From Prorocentrum cordatum (taxonomy: Eukaryota > Sar > Dinophyceae > Prorocentrales > Prorocentraceae): a stretch of DNA of 64,000 nt. The notes beneath the pieces were generated by a model. That model worked only from the letters and a program-made list of their open reading frames with translations, was not told the origin of the DNA and ran no database searches. Positions within the stretch are counted from its first letter, which is position 1. Every line of letters starts with the position of its first letter. Positions 45,443-54,359 of this stretch are shown one piece after another. The position numbers and the translations under genes are program-made. Location of the stretch: NCBI GenBank assembly GCA_963575745.1, contig CAUYUJ010012213.1:135001-199000 (forward strand), read 5' to 3'.

Positions 45443-45642
45443 GACTGGGGGACGGGCGCCGTTGTGCCCCTCGCCGCCGACTTCGCCGCGGCCCGCTGGA
45501 GCGGCTACTTCCGGGCCCACGCGACGGGCACGTACGTCATCTACCCGCGCGCCGACGACGCCGTGCGGCTGTGGCTGCAGGGCGAGCTCCGCGTCGACTC
45601 GTGGGGGGAGGCGGGCCAGCCGTGGGTCGAGCAGTGGGCGAG
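45443..45642 (+). CDS. Exon G: core of PA14 domain
   Basis: 66 codons plus two bases. The frame reads D-W-G-T-G-A-V-V-P-L-A-A-D-F-A-A-A-R-W-S then G-Y-F-R-A-H-A-T-G-T-Y-V-I-Y-P-R-A-D-D-A then V-R-L-W-L-Q-G-E-L-R-V-D-S-W. 'RW.Gy......G.Y.f....DDg.rLw.dg...id.w' is the diagnostic PA14 core, including the paired Asp (D-D) that binds calcium in adhesin PA14 domains. This is the best-supported coding segment of the window. Phase: it ends with AG that completes an Arg codon with the first G of exon H, giving W-A-R-I-H-L-N. GA donor; GCGAG-GA is present at both junctions. Confidence 0.85.
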
Positions 45643-45809
45643 GAGCGGGGGAGAGCGAAGAGAGAGATCCCGAGGCCGCTCCCCGCCCCATCGCCGCCAC
45701 GGCTGGACTCGCCTCGAGGTGCCGGCCAGAGCACGCTGCACCGGGAGAGGTCCAGGGCGCAGCGGCGTCCGTGTCTCGCTGTCTCCCGCGGCGGGGACTC
45801 CCGCGCGAG
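45643..45809 (+). other. Intron G-H, 167 bp, introner-like
   Basis: GA donor; the junction repeat GCGAGGA is present at both ends. An imperfect inverted pair GGGAGAGCGAAGAGA (about 45649) / TGTCTCGCTGTCTCCC (45772-45787) lies inside. It is the shortest intron seen. Confidence 0.5.
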
Positions 45810-46360
45810 GATCCACCTGAACGCGGGGGAGTTCTGCGCCATCCGCATGGACTACCTGGAGCAGCAGGGCACCGCCCGGGCGCGGCTCATGTGGCGGGCC
45901 CCGAACGGGCCGAAGGAGGTCATCCCCGCGGACAGCCTGTTCTACGGCGCCGCTCTCGCCGACGCGCCCTTCACGGTGGAGGTGCAGTCCGGCCCTGCTT
46001 CCGCAGGCAACAGCCGGATGCTGAACCCGCCTCTGGGCTCGATCGCCAGCGGCGCGCAGCAGCGCATCTGGATCGAGGCGCTGGACCTCGCCGACAACAC
46101 CGTGAGCAGCACGGGCTTCGACTTCGAGCTCACCTTCACCCTGCTGGGCAACAGTACCCAGAACGCGAGTGTCTTCTGCAACGACATGCCCGTTGGCAGC
46201 GCCCGCCTGCTGTCCGCGGCGAACGCGACCGCCCAGAACGGGTCCGCCGCGAATGCGACCTCTGGGAACGAGGGCTCTGGAACCGAGATCTCTGGGAACG
46301 GGTCCTCTGTGAACGAGTCTTCTGAGAGCGAGGCCCACGGAAACGAGACCTCCGCGGACA
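45810..46360 (+). CDS. Exon H: end of PA14, second filamin-like segment, sequon-rich tail
   Basis: Opens with (R)-I-H-L-N-A-G-E-F-C-A-I-R-M-D-Y-L-E, then G-T-A-R-A-R-L-M-W-R-A-P-N-G-P and I-P-A-D-S-L-F-Y, the PA14 C-terminal pattern ('v.L.aG....i...y.e..g.a...l.w..p.......ip...ly'). It continues P-F-T-V-E-V-Q-S-G-P and later R-I-W-I-E-A-L-D-L-A-D-N, a filamin-type start. The last part is rich in Asn-X-Ser/Thr sequons (NST, NAS, NAT, NGS, NAT, NGS, NES, NET), partly made of a degenerate 15-nt repeat coding S-G-N-E-like words. Complete PA14 length over exons F-H is about 150 residues, normal for the family. The donor is uncertain: a cut at 46272 (GAG before GGG) would match exon I, or the frame may run to about 46360. 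Confidence 0.75.
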
Positions 46361-46679
46361 GCATCCCTTGCTCGACGTCCCTGTGGTTGGGACGGTTCCC
46401 TTCGGTGCCTCTCATGCCGCCGCCTCAGCAGCCGCGGGAGCAGGGCATAGGCACGGCCCGACGAATTTGCTCCGCCCTCCCCATCCCTTCCTCCCTCGTC
46501 CTCCTGCCACCCAGTACTTGATCCTGCTCGTGCTCGTCCGTCCACGGCTGCTGCCTCCGCTACTGCACCCCCCCTCTTGCTTCCCCCCCCTCACTGGCCG
46601 CTGGTCGCTTCTCACGCCTCAGCTATCACCCATAAGCCTCCCCATATCCCTTCTACGCCCGCCCCCGTATCCCTCCCCA

Positions 46680-46681
46680 TG

Positions 46682-46712
<31 letters not shown>
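46680..46712 (+). repeat. Short CT microsatellite
   Basis: CTCTCT run inside otherwise unremarkable intron sequence between exons H and I; the rest of 46361-47157 shows nothing I can name. Confidence 0.9.
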
Positions 46713-47157
46713 GACCTCATTGCGGGACGACTGGAAGACTGTCTCCTTCGACCGCCTTTGCGCTTCTGGCAGTGCCCCCCCGCTGCGCCAGCAGGGCACT
46801 TGCCGGCGGCTGGTTGGTGCACCCGCGCGGATACTCGCGCGCCTTCCGCCCTGCACTGACGTCCCCTCGGCACGATCGAGACGGGTACATGTGTGGAAAT
46901 AGCGGACGAAGACTAGCAGCCGAGTTCCTGCCCACTCCGGGCACGACCCCCTGCCGACGTCGCCGCGGACGTTGCCCAGTCTCTTTGGCATCGCTCGGAC
47001 GCGTGCATTTTCTTTCGTCGAGGACCATCGAGGGGCATCTTGGATCATCGTGCAGAAATAAACGCACGAAACCGACTTGTGCGATGGGATTGGAGCTCTG
47101 AGCGATGGCGAAGTCTGAGGCGAGAGTTCGCCCGCCCAGCAACGCCCGCCGTGGGCC

Positions 47158-47178
47158 TCTAACAACAACAACAACACC

Positions 47179-47209
<31 letters not shown>

Positions 47210-47219
47210 CCAACAACAA

Positions 47220-47257
<38 letters not shown>

Positions 47258-47512
47258 ACAACAACACCAACAACAACACCAACACCAACAACAACAACAA
47301 CAACAGCAACAGCAACAGCAACACCAACAACAACAACACCAACAACAACAATAACACCAACACCAACACCAACACCAACACCAACACCAACACCACCACC
47401 ACCAACAACAACAACACCAGCAACAACGACAACCAACAGCCAACAACCAACAACCAACAACCAGCAACCAGCAACCAGCAACAACAACAACATCAACAAC
47501 AACAACGTGTTT
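47158..47512 (+). repeat. CAA/CACCAA microsatellite
   Basis: About 355 bp of AAC, AACAGC and AACACC words in blocks (CACCAA-rich at 47355-47400, CAACCAGCAA-rich at the end). Frames of Thr or Gln, and Val/Leu/Cys on the other strand, are repeat translations. Confidence 0.97.
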
Positions 47513-48010
47513 CCTGCTGCGCACGCGTGCCCGTTTGCTCCAGTCCACCCGGCTTCGGTACCCAAGGCCGCCCGCGCACTACGCCGGATGCCCCCCCCCC
47601 CCCGCGGTCCCCCTCCGCGGCCGCCCTCGTCTCCTCCTCTCGCCTCGCGCGCCCTGGCCGCGCGCGGCCCGCCGGCTTCGACCGCGGTCGGCGACCGACG
47701 TTCGATCGCTGCCCCCGCAATGCGGGGCGCCAGGGGCAGCAGGGCACGGGGGCAGGAGGCGTGGCTCCCGAGGCCAGGCTTTCGGCGCAGGCCGCCGCTC
47801 GGGCCCCCCGTGGGGCCGGGGCGCGAGCAGGGGCACGGACGGCAGGCCGAGCGCCCACGCGCGGGCGCTCGCCTGCGCTGCCGACCAACACACAGGGGGA
47901 GCCCGTTCGTTCCGTGCCTGTTGGCCGCGGGCCGCGGCGGGCCGCGGCGCGGGCCCGCCCGCCCCCCTACCCCCCCTCCCCCGCGGGGCACGGGCCGGCC
48001 GAGGGCGCAG

Positions 48011-48088
48011 CGCACGGAGGGGGACGTCCAGGACCACGTGCACTACGTCGACTTCGTGCTGCAGTTCCCGGGCGAGTACCTCCTCGAG
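48011..48088 (+). CDS. Exon I: end of second filamin-like repeat
   Basis: Reads (R-T-E)-G-D-V-Q-D-H-V-H-Y-V-D-F-V-L-Q-F-P-G-E-Y-L-L-E, matching the 'Y.v.f....pGeY.l.' end of a filamin repeat. The acceptor may be CGCAG at 48010 or GGAG at 48019; both are in phase 0. It ends CTCGAG before GCCTCT (GC donor). Exon J begins after AGCGAG with GCGCGG, so CGAGGC is present at both intron ends and the joined product reads E-Y-L-L-E-A-R-L-L. Immediately downstream is a 550-bp TCC tract. Confidence 0.6.
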
Positions 48089-48104
48089 GCCTCTGCGCCG
48101 GCCT

Positions 48105-48655
48105 GTCCTTGTCCTCCTCCTCCTCCTCCTCCTCCTCCTCCTCCTCCCTCCTCCTCCTCCTCCTCCTCCTCCTCCTCCTCCTCCTCCTCCTCCTCCTCCT
48201 CCTCCTCCTCCTCCTCCTCCCCTCCTCTCTCCTCCTCCTCCTCCTCCTCCTCCTCCTCCTCCTCCTCCTCCTCCTCCTCCTCCTCCTCTCCTCCTCCTCC
48301 CTCCCCTCCTCCTCCTCCTCCTCTCCTCCTCCTCCTCCTCCTCCTCCTCCTCCTCCTCCTCCTCCTCGTCCCCTCCTCGTCCTCCTCCTCCTCCTCCTCC
48401 TCCTCCCTCCTGCTCCTCTCCTCCTCCTCCTCCTCCTCCTCCCTCCTCCCTCCTCTCCTCCTCCTCCTCCTCCTCCCCCTCCCTCCGCCCTCCTCCTCCC
48501 CCTCCTCCTCCCTCCCTCCTCCTCCTCTCCTCCCCTCCTCCTCCTCCTCCTCCTCCTCCTCCTCCTCCTCCTCCTCCTCCTCCTCCTCCTCCTCCTCCTC
48601 CTCCTCCTCCTCCTCCCTCCTCCTCCTCCTCCTCCTCCCCCTCCTACTCCTCCCC
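48105..48655 (+). repeat. TCC microsatellite, 550 bp
   Basis: Long, slightly interrupted TCC tract beginning only 17 bp after the inferred donor of exon I. A second tract lies at 49035-49290. Ser, Leu, Pro, Glu, Arg or Gly homopolymer frames through it are repeat translations. Confidence 0.98.
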
Positions 48656-48689
48656 ATAGAGGCGGTGATCCGAAGCAATGGGGGCGGCC

Positions 48690-48840
48690 AGCTTTCTCGG
48701 CTATCTCCGGCCTCCCGGGGGCCTCCGCGGGCCCCGGGATCGTCCAAGACCGACCAGAAGGATGAAGCGCCGGCGCCAGGGAAGTGGTCCGGGGTCCACG
48801 AGTCGAAAGCATTGGAGTGTTGGACATTTGGGTCCCCCCG
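48690..48840 (+). repeat. Dispersed repeat related to 38105-38260
   Basis: Shared words TTCTCGGCTATCTCCGGCCT, CGCGGGCCCCGGGATCGTCC and GCCAGGGAAGTGGTCCGGGG-TCCACGAGTCGAAAGC. Confidence 0.6.
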
Positions 48841-49034
48841 GGGGCCTGCTCCCCCCCCTGCTCCTTTTTCCATGCTGCGAGGATTTTGGCGAGATGGTCG
48901 CAGGCTCCGGGTGCTGCCCCCGTCCTCTTCATCCCGTGCTGCAGTGCTCCTTCTCGGGCTGCCGCATTTCTTCCTCCCCTGCGCCCTGCTTCCTCCTCTC
49001 CTTCCTGCTTCCCTTCCTCCTTTTCCCTCCTCAT

Positions 49035-49290
49035 CCTCTCTCCTACCTCCTCCCTCCTCCCTCCTCCTCCCTCCTCTCCTCTCTCCCTCCTCCTCCTCCT
49101 CCTCCTCTCCTCTCTCCTCCTCCTCCTCCTCCTCCTCCTCCTCCTCCTCCTCCCTCTCCCCTCCCTCCTCTCCTCCTCCTCCTCTCCTCCTCCTCCTCCT
49201 CCTCCTCCTCCTCCTCCTCCTCCTCCTCCCCTTCTTCATTCTCCTCCTCCTCCTTCTCCTCCTCCTCCTCCTTCTCGTCGCTACTCCCTC
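49035..49290 (+). repeat. TCC microsatellite, 255 bp
   Basis: TCC-rich tract interrupted by CTCTCC and CCCTCC words. Confidence 0.97.
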
Positions 49291-49439
49291 CTCCCTCTTC
49301 CCTCCTCACTCCCTTCTCGCTTCACCTCCTCTTCCTCGTCTTCCTCGATTTCCTTCTCATCCTCCCCCCTTCTTCTCCCTCGCCACGCCTGCTGCATCGC
49401 GATGATCATGAGCGAGTCTTTCTACGAGGAGCGAGGATG

Positions 49440-49531
49440 AATGTGTCTGAGTATGGAGTGACAGAGTGAAGGTTTGTCTGAGTGTGTGCCCGAGTATGGT
49501 TGCGTTTGAGTCTGACTGATCAGAGTGAGTG

Positions 49532-49573
<42 letters not shown>

Positions 49574-49830
49574 ATGTATGAGTATGAGTATGAGTATGAG
49601 TATGAGTATGAGTATGAGTATGAGTATGAGTATGAGTATGGCTAAGCTGACTACGAGTGAGTCTGGGTGCGATTTGACTTAATACGAGTGAGCCTGAGTA
49701 TGACTGGGTCTGAGTATCAGTGGATCTGAGTATGCGTGCGGTCTGAGTTTTGGGTACTGCGAATATGAGCGGGTCTCAGGTGTGCGTGTGTCTGAGTGAG
49801 TTAGTCTGAGTATTATTGTCTCTGCTCTGT
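49440..49830 (+). repeat. GTCT and GAGTAT repeats
   Basis: GTCT tetramers (49530-49572) followed by ATGAGT hexamers (49577-49640), within a longer field of GTGAGTCTGAGTAT words. Confidence 0.95.
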
Positions 49831-50771
49831 GCTCCCCGTCCTTGTTCGCTTCTTGCTGCCCCCCTCCATTTCCTGTGCTTCGTTATTTCAACGATGTCGT
49901 ATTGAACAGGCTCCATATGAACGCTTGTGTGTAGAGGACAGGTACCATCGTGTGCATGAGATGTTCGGCTGTCGCCGAAAAGGGAGATCCTCGCTCTGGG
50001 GTCACGTTTGAGTGGCCCTTTACTGCTGTCTTGTCGTCAGCAAAGAAGGGAGTGAGTCTGAGTATATGAACGAGTCTGTTGGTGAGTCTGTGTGTTAGTG
50101 GGTCCTTGTCTGTGTGTGACGAGAGGAATCAAGGGGAAGGCGGGAGTTGAGACAGGAGGGAAGGAGTAGGAAGGATGGCGGTGGATACGTCACACGAGAG
50201 GGGACGTCAGCAAGGATACCAGGAAAGCAATTGTTGACGCTTCGCGAATCCCCACCAGCTCCTGGCAGCTGCAGCCCGCACCACCTCCCGCTTCCGGTCC
50301 GCTGAGGTGCCGCTTAGGCCTCTGTTTGCTGGCGCGTTAGGCAATTAGGTTCGCGCGTGGCCCGCCCGTCCCGTTTGACGCTGCCTGCGCTTTCGCTTGC
50401 GGCTGCGACAAAAAGAATCCCCACCAGCACAAGAGATTCTGCCGTTTGCAGTCCTATCTGTGACGAGGCTGCCCCCTCTTCACTCCGGCGCTGACACGAT
50501 GCTGTTGTGCCACCTACGGCACGGATGTCGTCCTTGAGTGCCTGTCGGACTTGCTCGTTTTTGTTGGGCCTTATGCCGACTCACACCGAGTGATCGACCT
50601 CTGCGTGTTCAGTTCATGGTCGCGCGTTGGGATCGCCGTTCCTGGTCCTCCTTCTGAGTGGTTGCCCGCGCGCTCGATTCGTTTGCCCCTCTCTTTTCTT
50701 GCTGCCTAGTCGCGGCCCGGCTAGTGATCGGACGGCTTTCGACTTGTTTCGCGAGCCCGCAGACCAAAAAT
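49831..50771. other. No gene seen; two extra T3-like left ends
   Basis: Mostly non-repetitive. The T3 terminal word AATCCCCACCAGC occurs at 50249 and 50419 as well as at the true left end at 50772. The 50249 copy is preceded by GACGCTTCGCG, as is the left end of T3 copy A at 6117-6127, suggesting broken or nested T3-like copies. Confidence 0.45.
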
Positions 50772-51429
50772 AATCCCCACCAGCCCATCCAGAAACGATG
50801 CCCAGAGGAATTGCCTCGATCAGGGAAGAGGGCAGCACACAGAGGAAGCCATTATGAGACATCTTGGGATATCTTGAGCCATCTTGGAGGTCATCTTGGG
50901 CTCTCCCAGGCGCCCTTGGAGTCATCTTAATCAGTGCCCCCCCAGCCAACATGTGGCTAAAACCTCAATGAAATCAATGATTTGGCATTCTCGCCGAGGC
51001 CTCTTGGAGCATCTTGGGTGTCTCTGGGGGGCCTCTTGGGGCCTCTTGGGGGTCTCTCGGGAGCCTCTTGGGGGCATCCTGCTGGCCTCTTGGGGCTTCC
51101 TGGCCACCTCTTGGGGCCCTCTTGGGCGCCCTTGGGGGCCTTGGGGGCCATCTTTGGGCCATCTTGGGCGAGATCGATCTCAGGAGGGGGGGTGCCCAAT
51201 TAGCGTCCCCCCGTCAAGAGGCCAAAATGGGTCCAAAACGTTGGTAAAGCCAATGATTTTGGCTTCCTCGCCGAGGCCGTTTTGGATGCTCTGACACCTC
51301 GCGAAACTCCCTGTCCAGGTCCATGGGGACGGGGCAGGGGGAGGGGTAGACCCCTCCCCGAAGGGGAAGAAGGTGGGGTGGAAGGGCAAAGTCTCTAAAA
51401 CCACCTGCGCCCAGAGGGCTGGTGGGATT
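50772..51429 (+). mobile_element. TIR element T3, copy C (658 bp, best preserved)
   Basis: Left AATCCCCACCAGCCC and right GGGCTGGTGGGATT are inverted copies. The interior, left to right, is AACGATGCCCAGAGGAATTG, a TCTTGGGG minisatellite (50860-51170), a conserved block (GTCC-CCCGTCAAGAGGCCAA through CCGAGGCCGTTTTGGATG) and a right block (CCCCGAAGGGGAAGAAGGTG). A partial duplication of the conserved block's core (AATCAATGATTTGGCATTCTCGCCGAGGCC-like, 50968-51001) sits inside. No coding capacity. Confidence 0.75.
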
Positions 51430-51489
51430 TTCGGACATGGGGGATAGCAGCAACCCCATCTTAGGAGTGTGGGGAACCTGCGTGCATTA

Positions 51490-51620
51490 ACTCTTGCGGG
51501 TCCGCGCGGGGCTCTCGGATCGGCGGTGGGCCCCCCTCCTTGTCGCGGGGAGCGCGCTTGGGGCGCCGCCGAATGCGCCACCTAGGGGCTGTCCAGCGCC
51601 GGTCCAGGAATTCCGTATGT
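51490..51620. repeat. Decayed foldback of the 2306-2434 family
   Basis: Left arm GGGTCCGCGCGG...CTCGGATCGGCGGTGGG (51496-51530) and right part CCAGCGCCGGTCCAGGAATT (51592-51611) correspond to the family arms with several changes; the GC-palindromic loop is also recognisable. Confidence 0.55.
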
Positions 51621-51734
51621 GACTCTCCGAAAGTTTATGCTCATGTCTTGTGCTTGTTCCTTCAGAGGCGCCTGCTTGGTCTGGGGGGGGGGTTGGTTGG
51701 CGGGAAGCCCCGGGGAGGGGGGTGTGCCAGCGAG

Positions 51735-51800
51735 GCGCGGCTCCTGAGCGAAAACGACACGTCGGGCGGCGGGGAGCTCCTGTGGCAGACGCCTCTCGCG
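51735..51800 (+). CDS. Exon J: short in-phase segment
   Basis: 22 codons: A-R-L-L-S-E-N-D-T-S-G-G-G-E-L-L-W-Q-T-P then L-A, followed by a consensus-like donor GTGAAG. It begins in phase 0 after AGCGAG, the partner of the exon I donor, and contains one sequon (N-D-T). The CGAGGC repeat at both ends of the 3.6-kb intron is the main support. No downstream exon could be linked, so the gene continues outside what I can recognise. Confidence 0.5.
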
Positions 51801-51964
51801 GTGAAGGCGGTGGCGGCGCTGGTGCAGCCGCAGCGGTGCTCGAGACGGGCTGCGGGAGAGCGGCTCCCTGCCGCCATCGCCGTTGTTGCCGCCGCCGCCG
51901 TCGGCGTCCTCCCTTCCGCCGCGCAGGTAGGGGTGGGTCCTGGAGAGAGCGGGAGGCGTACTCT

Positions 51965-52100
51965 GAGTTGTTGTTTTTCCGTTGCCTCGCCGTCGGGGCC
52001 CTGCCCTGGGCCCAGGGGCGAATCAACCATATAAAAGGACCCGGGCCGGAAGTCGGTCCTGGCCCCGCCCCGTCTCTGAGATGCGGCGGCGCGATCAGAG
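51965..52100 (+). repeat. Weak relative of the 38105-38260 repeat
   Basis: TTTTTCCGTTGCCTCGCCGT then CGGGGCCCTGCCCTGGGCCC resembles the CGTATTCGGCCTCTCGGGGC block of the other copies. Divergence is high. Confidence 0.4.
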
Positions 52101-52614
52101 ACGGTTCACTGTGGGGCAAGCCCGACCAGAGCCCCAGACCTTGCCGGAGCCCTGGGCGCCACCGCGGCAGAGCTGTGCCGCTGCGAGGTGAGAGTCGGGG
52201 ATTCATCCAGGGCCTGGGAGACGACGTTTTGGTGCTCCAGCGGGCGGTGGATATGATCATCTTGTGGCCCCCGGAGGCCCGAGTCTAGGCATATCCGCCG
52301 CCTGTGGAGGTCCGCGAAGATCGATCCTCCAGGCGGTGGACATGGATAGATCCCCGCCTCGGGGCGAGGGGGGAGGGGCGCGCAGCGCACGGGGCGCCCG
52401 GCACGGCGCCTGCAGGAGTCCAGGCGCCCGCCCTCGGTGCGGCGTTCCTCGAGGCGCCTTTCGGCCCACGAGGGCAGGGGGAGGGGGGAGGGGCAAGTTA
52501 GGTGCGCTCGCGTCTACATCTGACATCCTACCCCTCCCTCCCATCCCTTACCATGGCGCTGATTTTCTCTATCCGCGGACGCGTGTCGTAGCGGACCTGT
52601 GGCTCCGCGCGCGT

Positions 52615-52832
52615 GTGCGTAGTGGGTGGTGGTGCGCGTGCGTGCGTGCGTGTGTGCGTGGTTGTGGTTGTTGTGGTGGTGGTGTGTATGTGTGTGTGTG
52701 TGTGCGTGTGTGCGCGTGTGCTGTGGTGTGACGTGGTGTGGCGTCTTGGTGGTTTGGTGGTGGGCCAGGTGCGTACGTGCGTGATGGCGGTGGTGGTGGT
52801 GGCGGTGGTGGTGTGTGTGTGTGTGTGTGTGT

Positions 52833-52881
<49 letters not shown>

Positions 52882-52888
52882 CGTGCGT

Positions 52889-52934
<46 letters not shown>

Positions 52935-53110
52935 TGTCTGTGTGTGTGTGTGTGCGTGTGTGCGTGCGTGCGTGCGTGCGTGCGTGTGTGTCTGTGTGTG
53001 CGCGCGTGTGATGTGGTGTGACGCGGTGTAGCTTGGTGGTGGTGGGTGGGGTAGTGCGGTGGTGGTGGCGGTGCGCGGTGGTGGTGCGCGTGCGTGCGCG
53101 CGTGCATTGG
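52615..53110 (+). repeat. GT/GC microsatellite field
   Basis: GTGTGT, GCGTGC and GTGGTG words over about 500 bp. Val/Cys frames on plus and Thr/His frames on minus are repeat translations. Confidence 0.97.
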
Positions 53111-53197
53111 TGGGTGGAAGTGGCGGTGGGTGTGCGTGCGGCGGGGCGGGGCGTGGTGCGGCGCGGTGGTGGCGTGCGGATGGGCGCGCGAGAAAGA

Positions 53198-53345
53198 GGC
53201 CCGCGCTGGGGCGAAAACGCCATCCTGAACGACGGAGGCAAAACACCGATCCGAAAATGAGGCCCACGCTGCACCGGGAGCACGATTCGGAACGATTAGG
53301 GAGCGCAAATGAGGCCGGCGCCTCAGCGAGAGCAGCATTTTGAAA
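53198..53345 (+). repeat. Short dispersed repeat shared with 35455-35545
   Basis: CCGCGCTGGGGCGAAAACGC, GATCCGAAAATGAGGCCCAC and CGCTGCACCGGGAGCACGAT in order. The end (GCATTTTGAAACAAAAACGC) resembles the 14.5-kb tandem repeat. Confidence 0.6.
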
Positions 53346-53469
53346 CAAAAACGCAGGCGAAAACCCAACTCCCGGGAATCCTGTGTGTAAACAAACCGTA
53401 CGCGGGGGGGAGGGTCTACTACTCCCAGCACGCATCAGGGGAAGAGGGAGAGTAGTATTCATATTGAGT

Positions 53470-53765
53470 AATTGTGGGGAGGGAGGAGGGAGGAGGGAGA
53501 GGGAGGAGGGAGGCGGGAGGAGGGAGGAGGGAGGGGGAGGGGAGGGAGGGAGGGAGGCGGGAGGCGGGAGGAGGGAGGAGGGCGGCCACGGGAGCCGGAG
53601 AGCTCGGGGGCCGACGCCCGCCGGGTCTTCGGGAGGGGGATGGGGGCATCGATGGTATCAGCATGCTGCGTCTTCGCTTCTGCCCGAACGCCTCCTCCTC
53701 CTCCTCCTCCTCCTCCTCCTCCTCCTCCTCCTCCTCCTCCTCCTCCCCCTCCTCCTCCTCGCTGG
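53470..53765 (+). repeat. GGA tract and TCC tract
   Basis: GGGAGGA repeats (53470-53585) and a TCC run (53695-53760) separated by about 110 bp, with potential to form a hairpin. Confidence 0.95.
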
Positions 53766-54195
53766 TGTCTCCTCGGCAGCAGCGCGCTGATGGAGTCCCC
53801 ACGGCTGCGTGCCGCTGATGCGTTGGGGTCCCATGCCAAGCAACACCCTGCTTGCCTCCAGGGTGCCCTGGGTTCCTTGGGTTTCGATGGCTCTGCTATG
53901 GGAAGCGTGGCGTTCCCGCAGCACACATCAATTGGCGCCCTGGGATCTCAGGGTTGGGCTTCTTGGGGAAGGTTTCTTTTTGGACTGGCCTCCGCTGTGC
54001 TCCCCTTGCTCCCCGCGGGGTGCTCACGAGAGCCGTGGCGCGCCCGCACTCGGGGCCGCCCCGCCTCGCCACCCAGGTGCCTCGTCAGCGGCCCGGGGGC
54101 GGAGGCGTTCGTCGCCGGGGTGGAGACGTTTTGCCCTCGGCGCGCTCCGGCTCTGGCCCGCCCGGGGTGGGGGGGCGCTCGGACGGGGCCAGGAC

Positions 54196-54359
54196 TGATG
54201 GGCCTGTTTTCCACCACCACCACCATCAGTTGGAGGAGGAGGAGGGGGAGGGACAGGAGGAGGAGCTGGAGGAGGAGGAGGACGAGGACGAGGAGGAGGA
54301 GGGCCCCCTCCCCCTCCAACTTGTGGTGGTGGTGGTGGTGGTGGTGGAAAACAGGCCCA
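54196..54359. mobile_element. Foldback element FB, copy 3, TSD AGGAC
   Basis: Best preserved copy: left TGATGGGCCTGTTTTCCACC, right GGTGGAAAACAGGCCCATCA, a perfect inverted pair of 20 bp that continues through CCACCACCAC and AGTTGGAGG. The interior is a GGA tract folding onto CCCCCTCCCCCTCC. It is flanked by AGGAC on both sides (54191-54195 and 54360-54364). Confidence 0.85.

Noticed and set aside
47105-49440. Long Thr, Leu, Ser, Pro, Glu and Arg homopolymer frames
   Set aside because: Translations of CAA and TCC microsatellites in all frames; only 48011-48088 inside this span has protein-like sequence.
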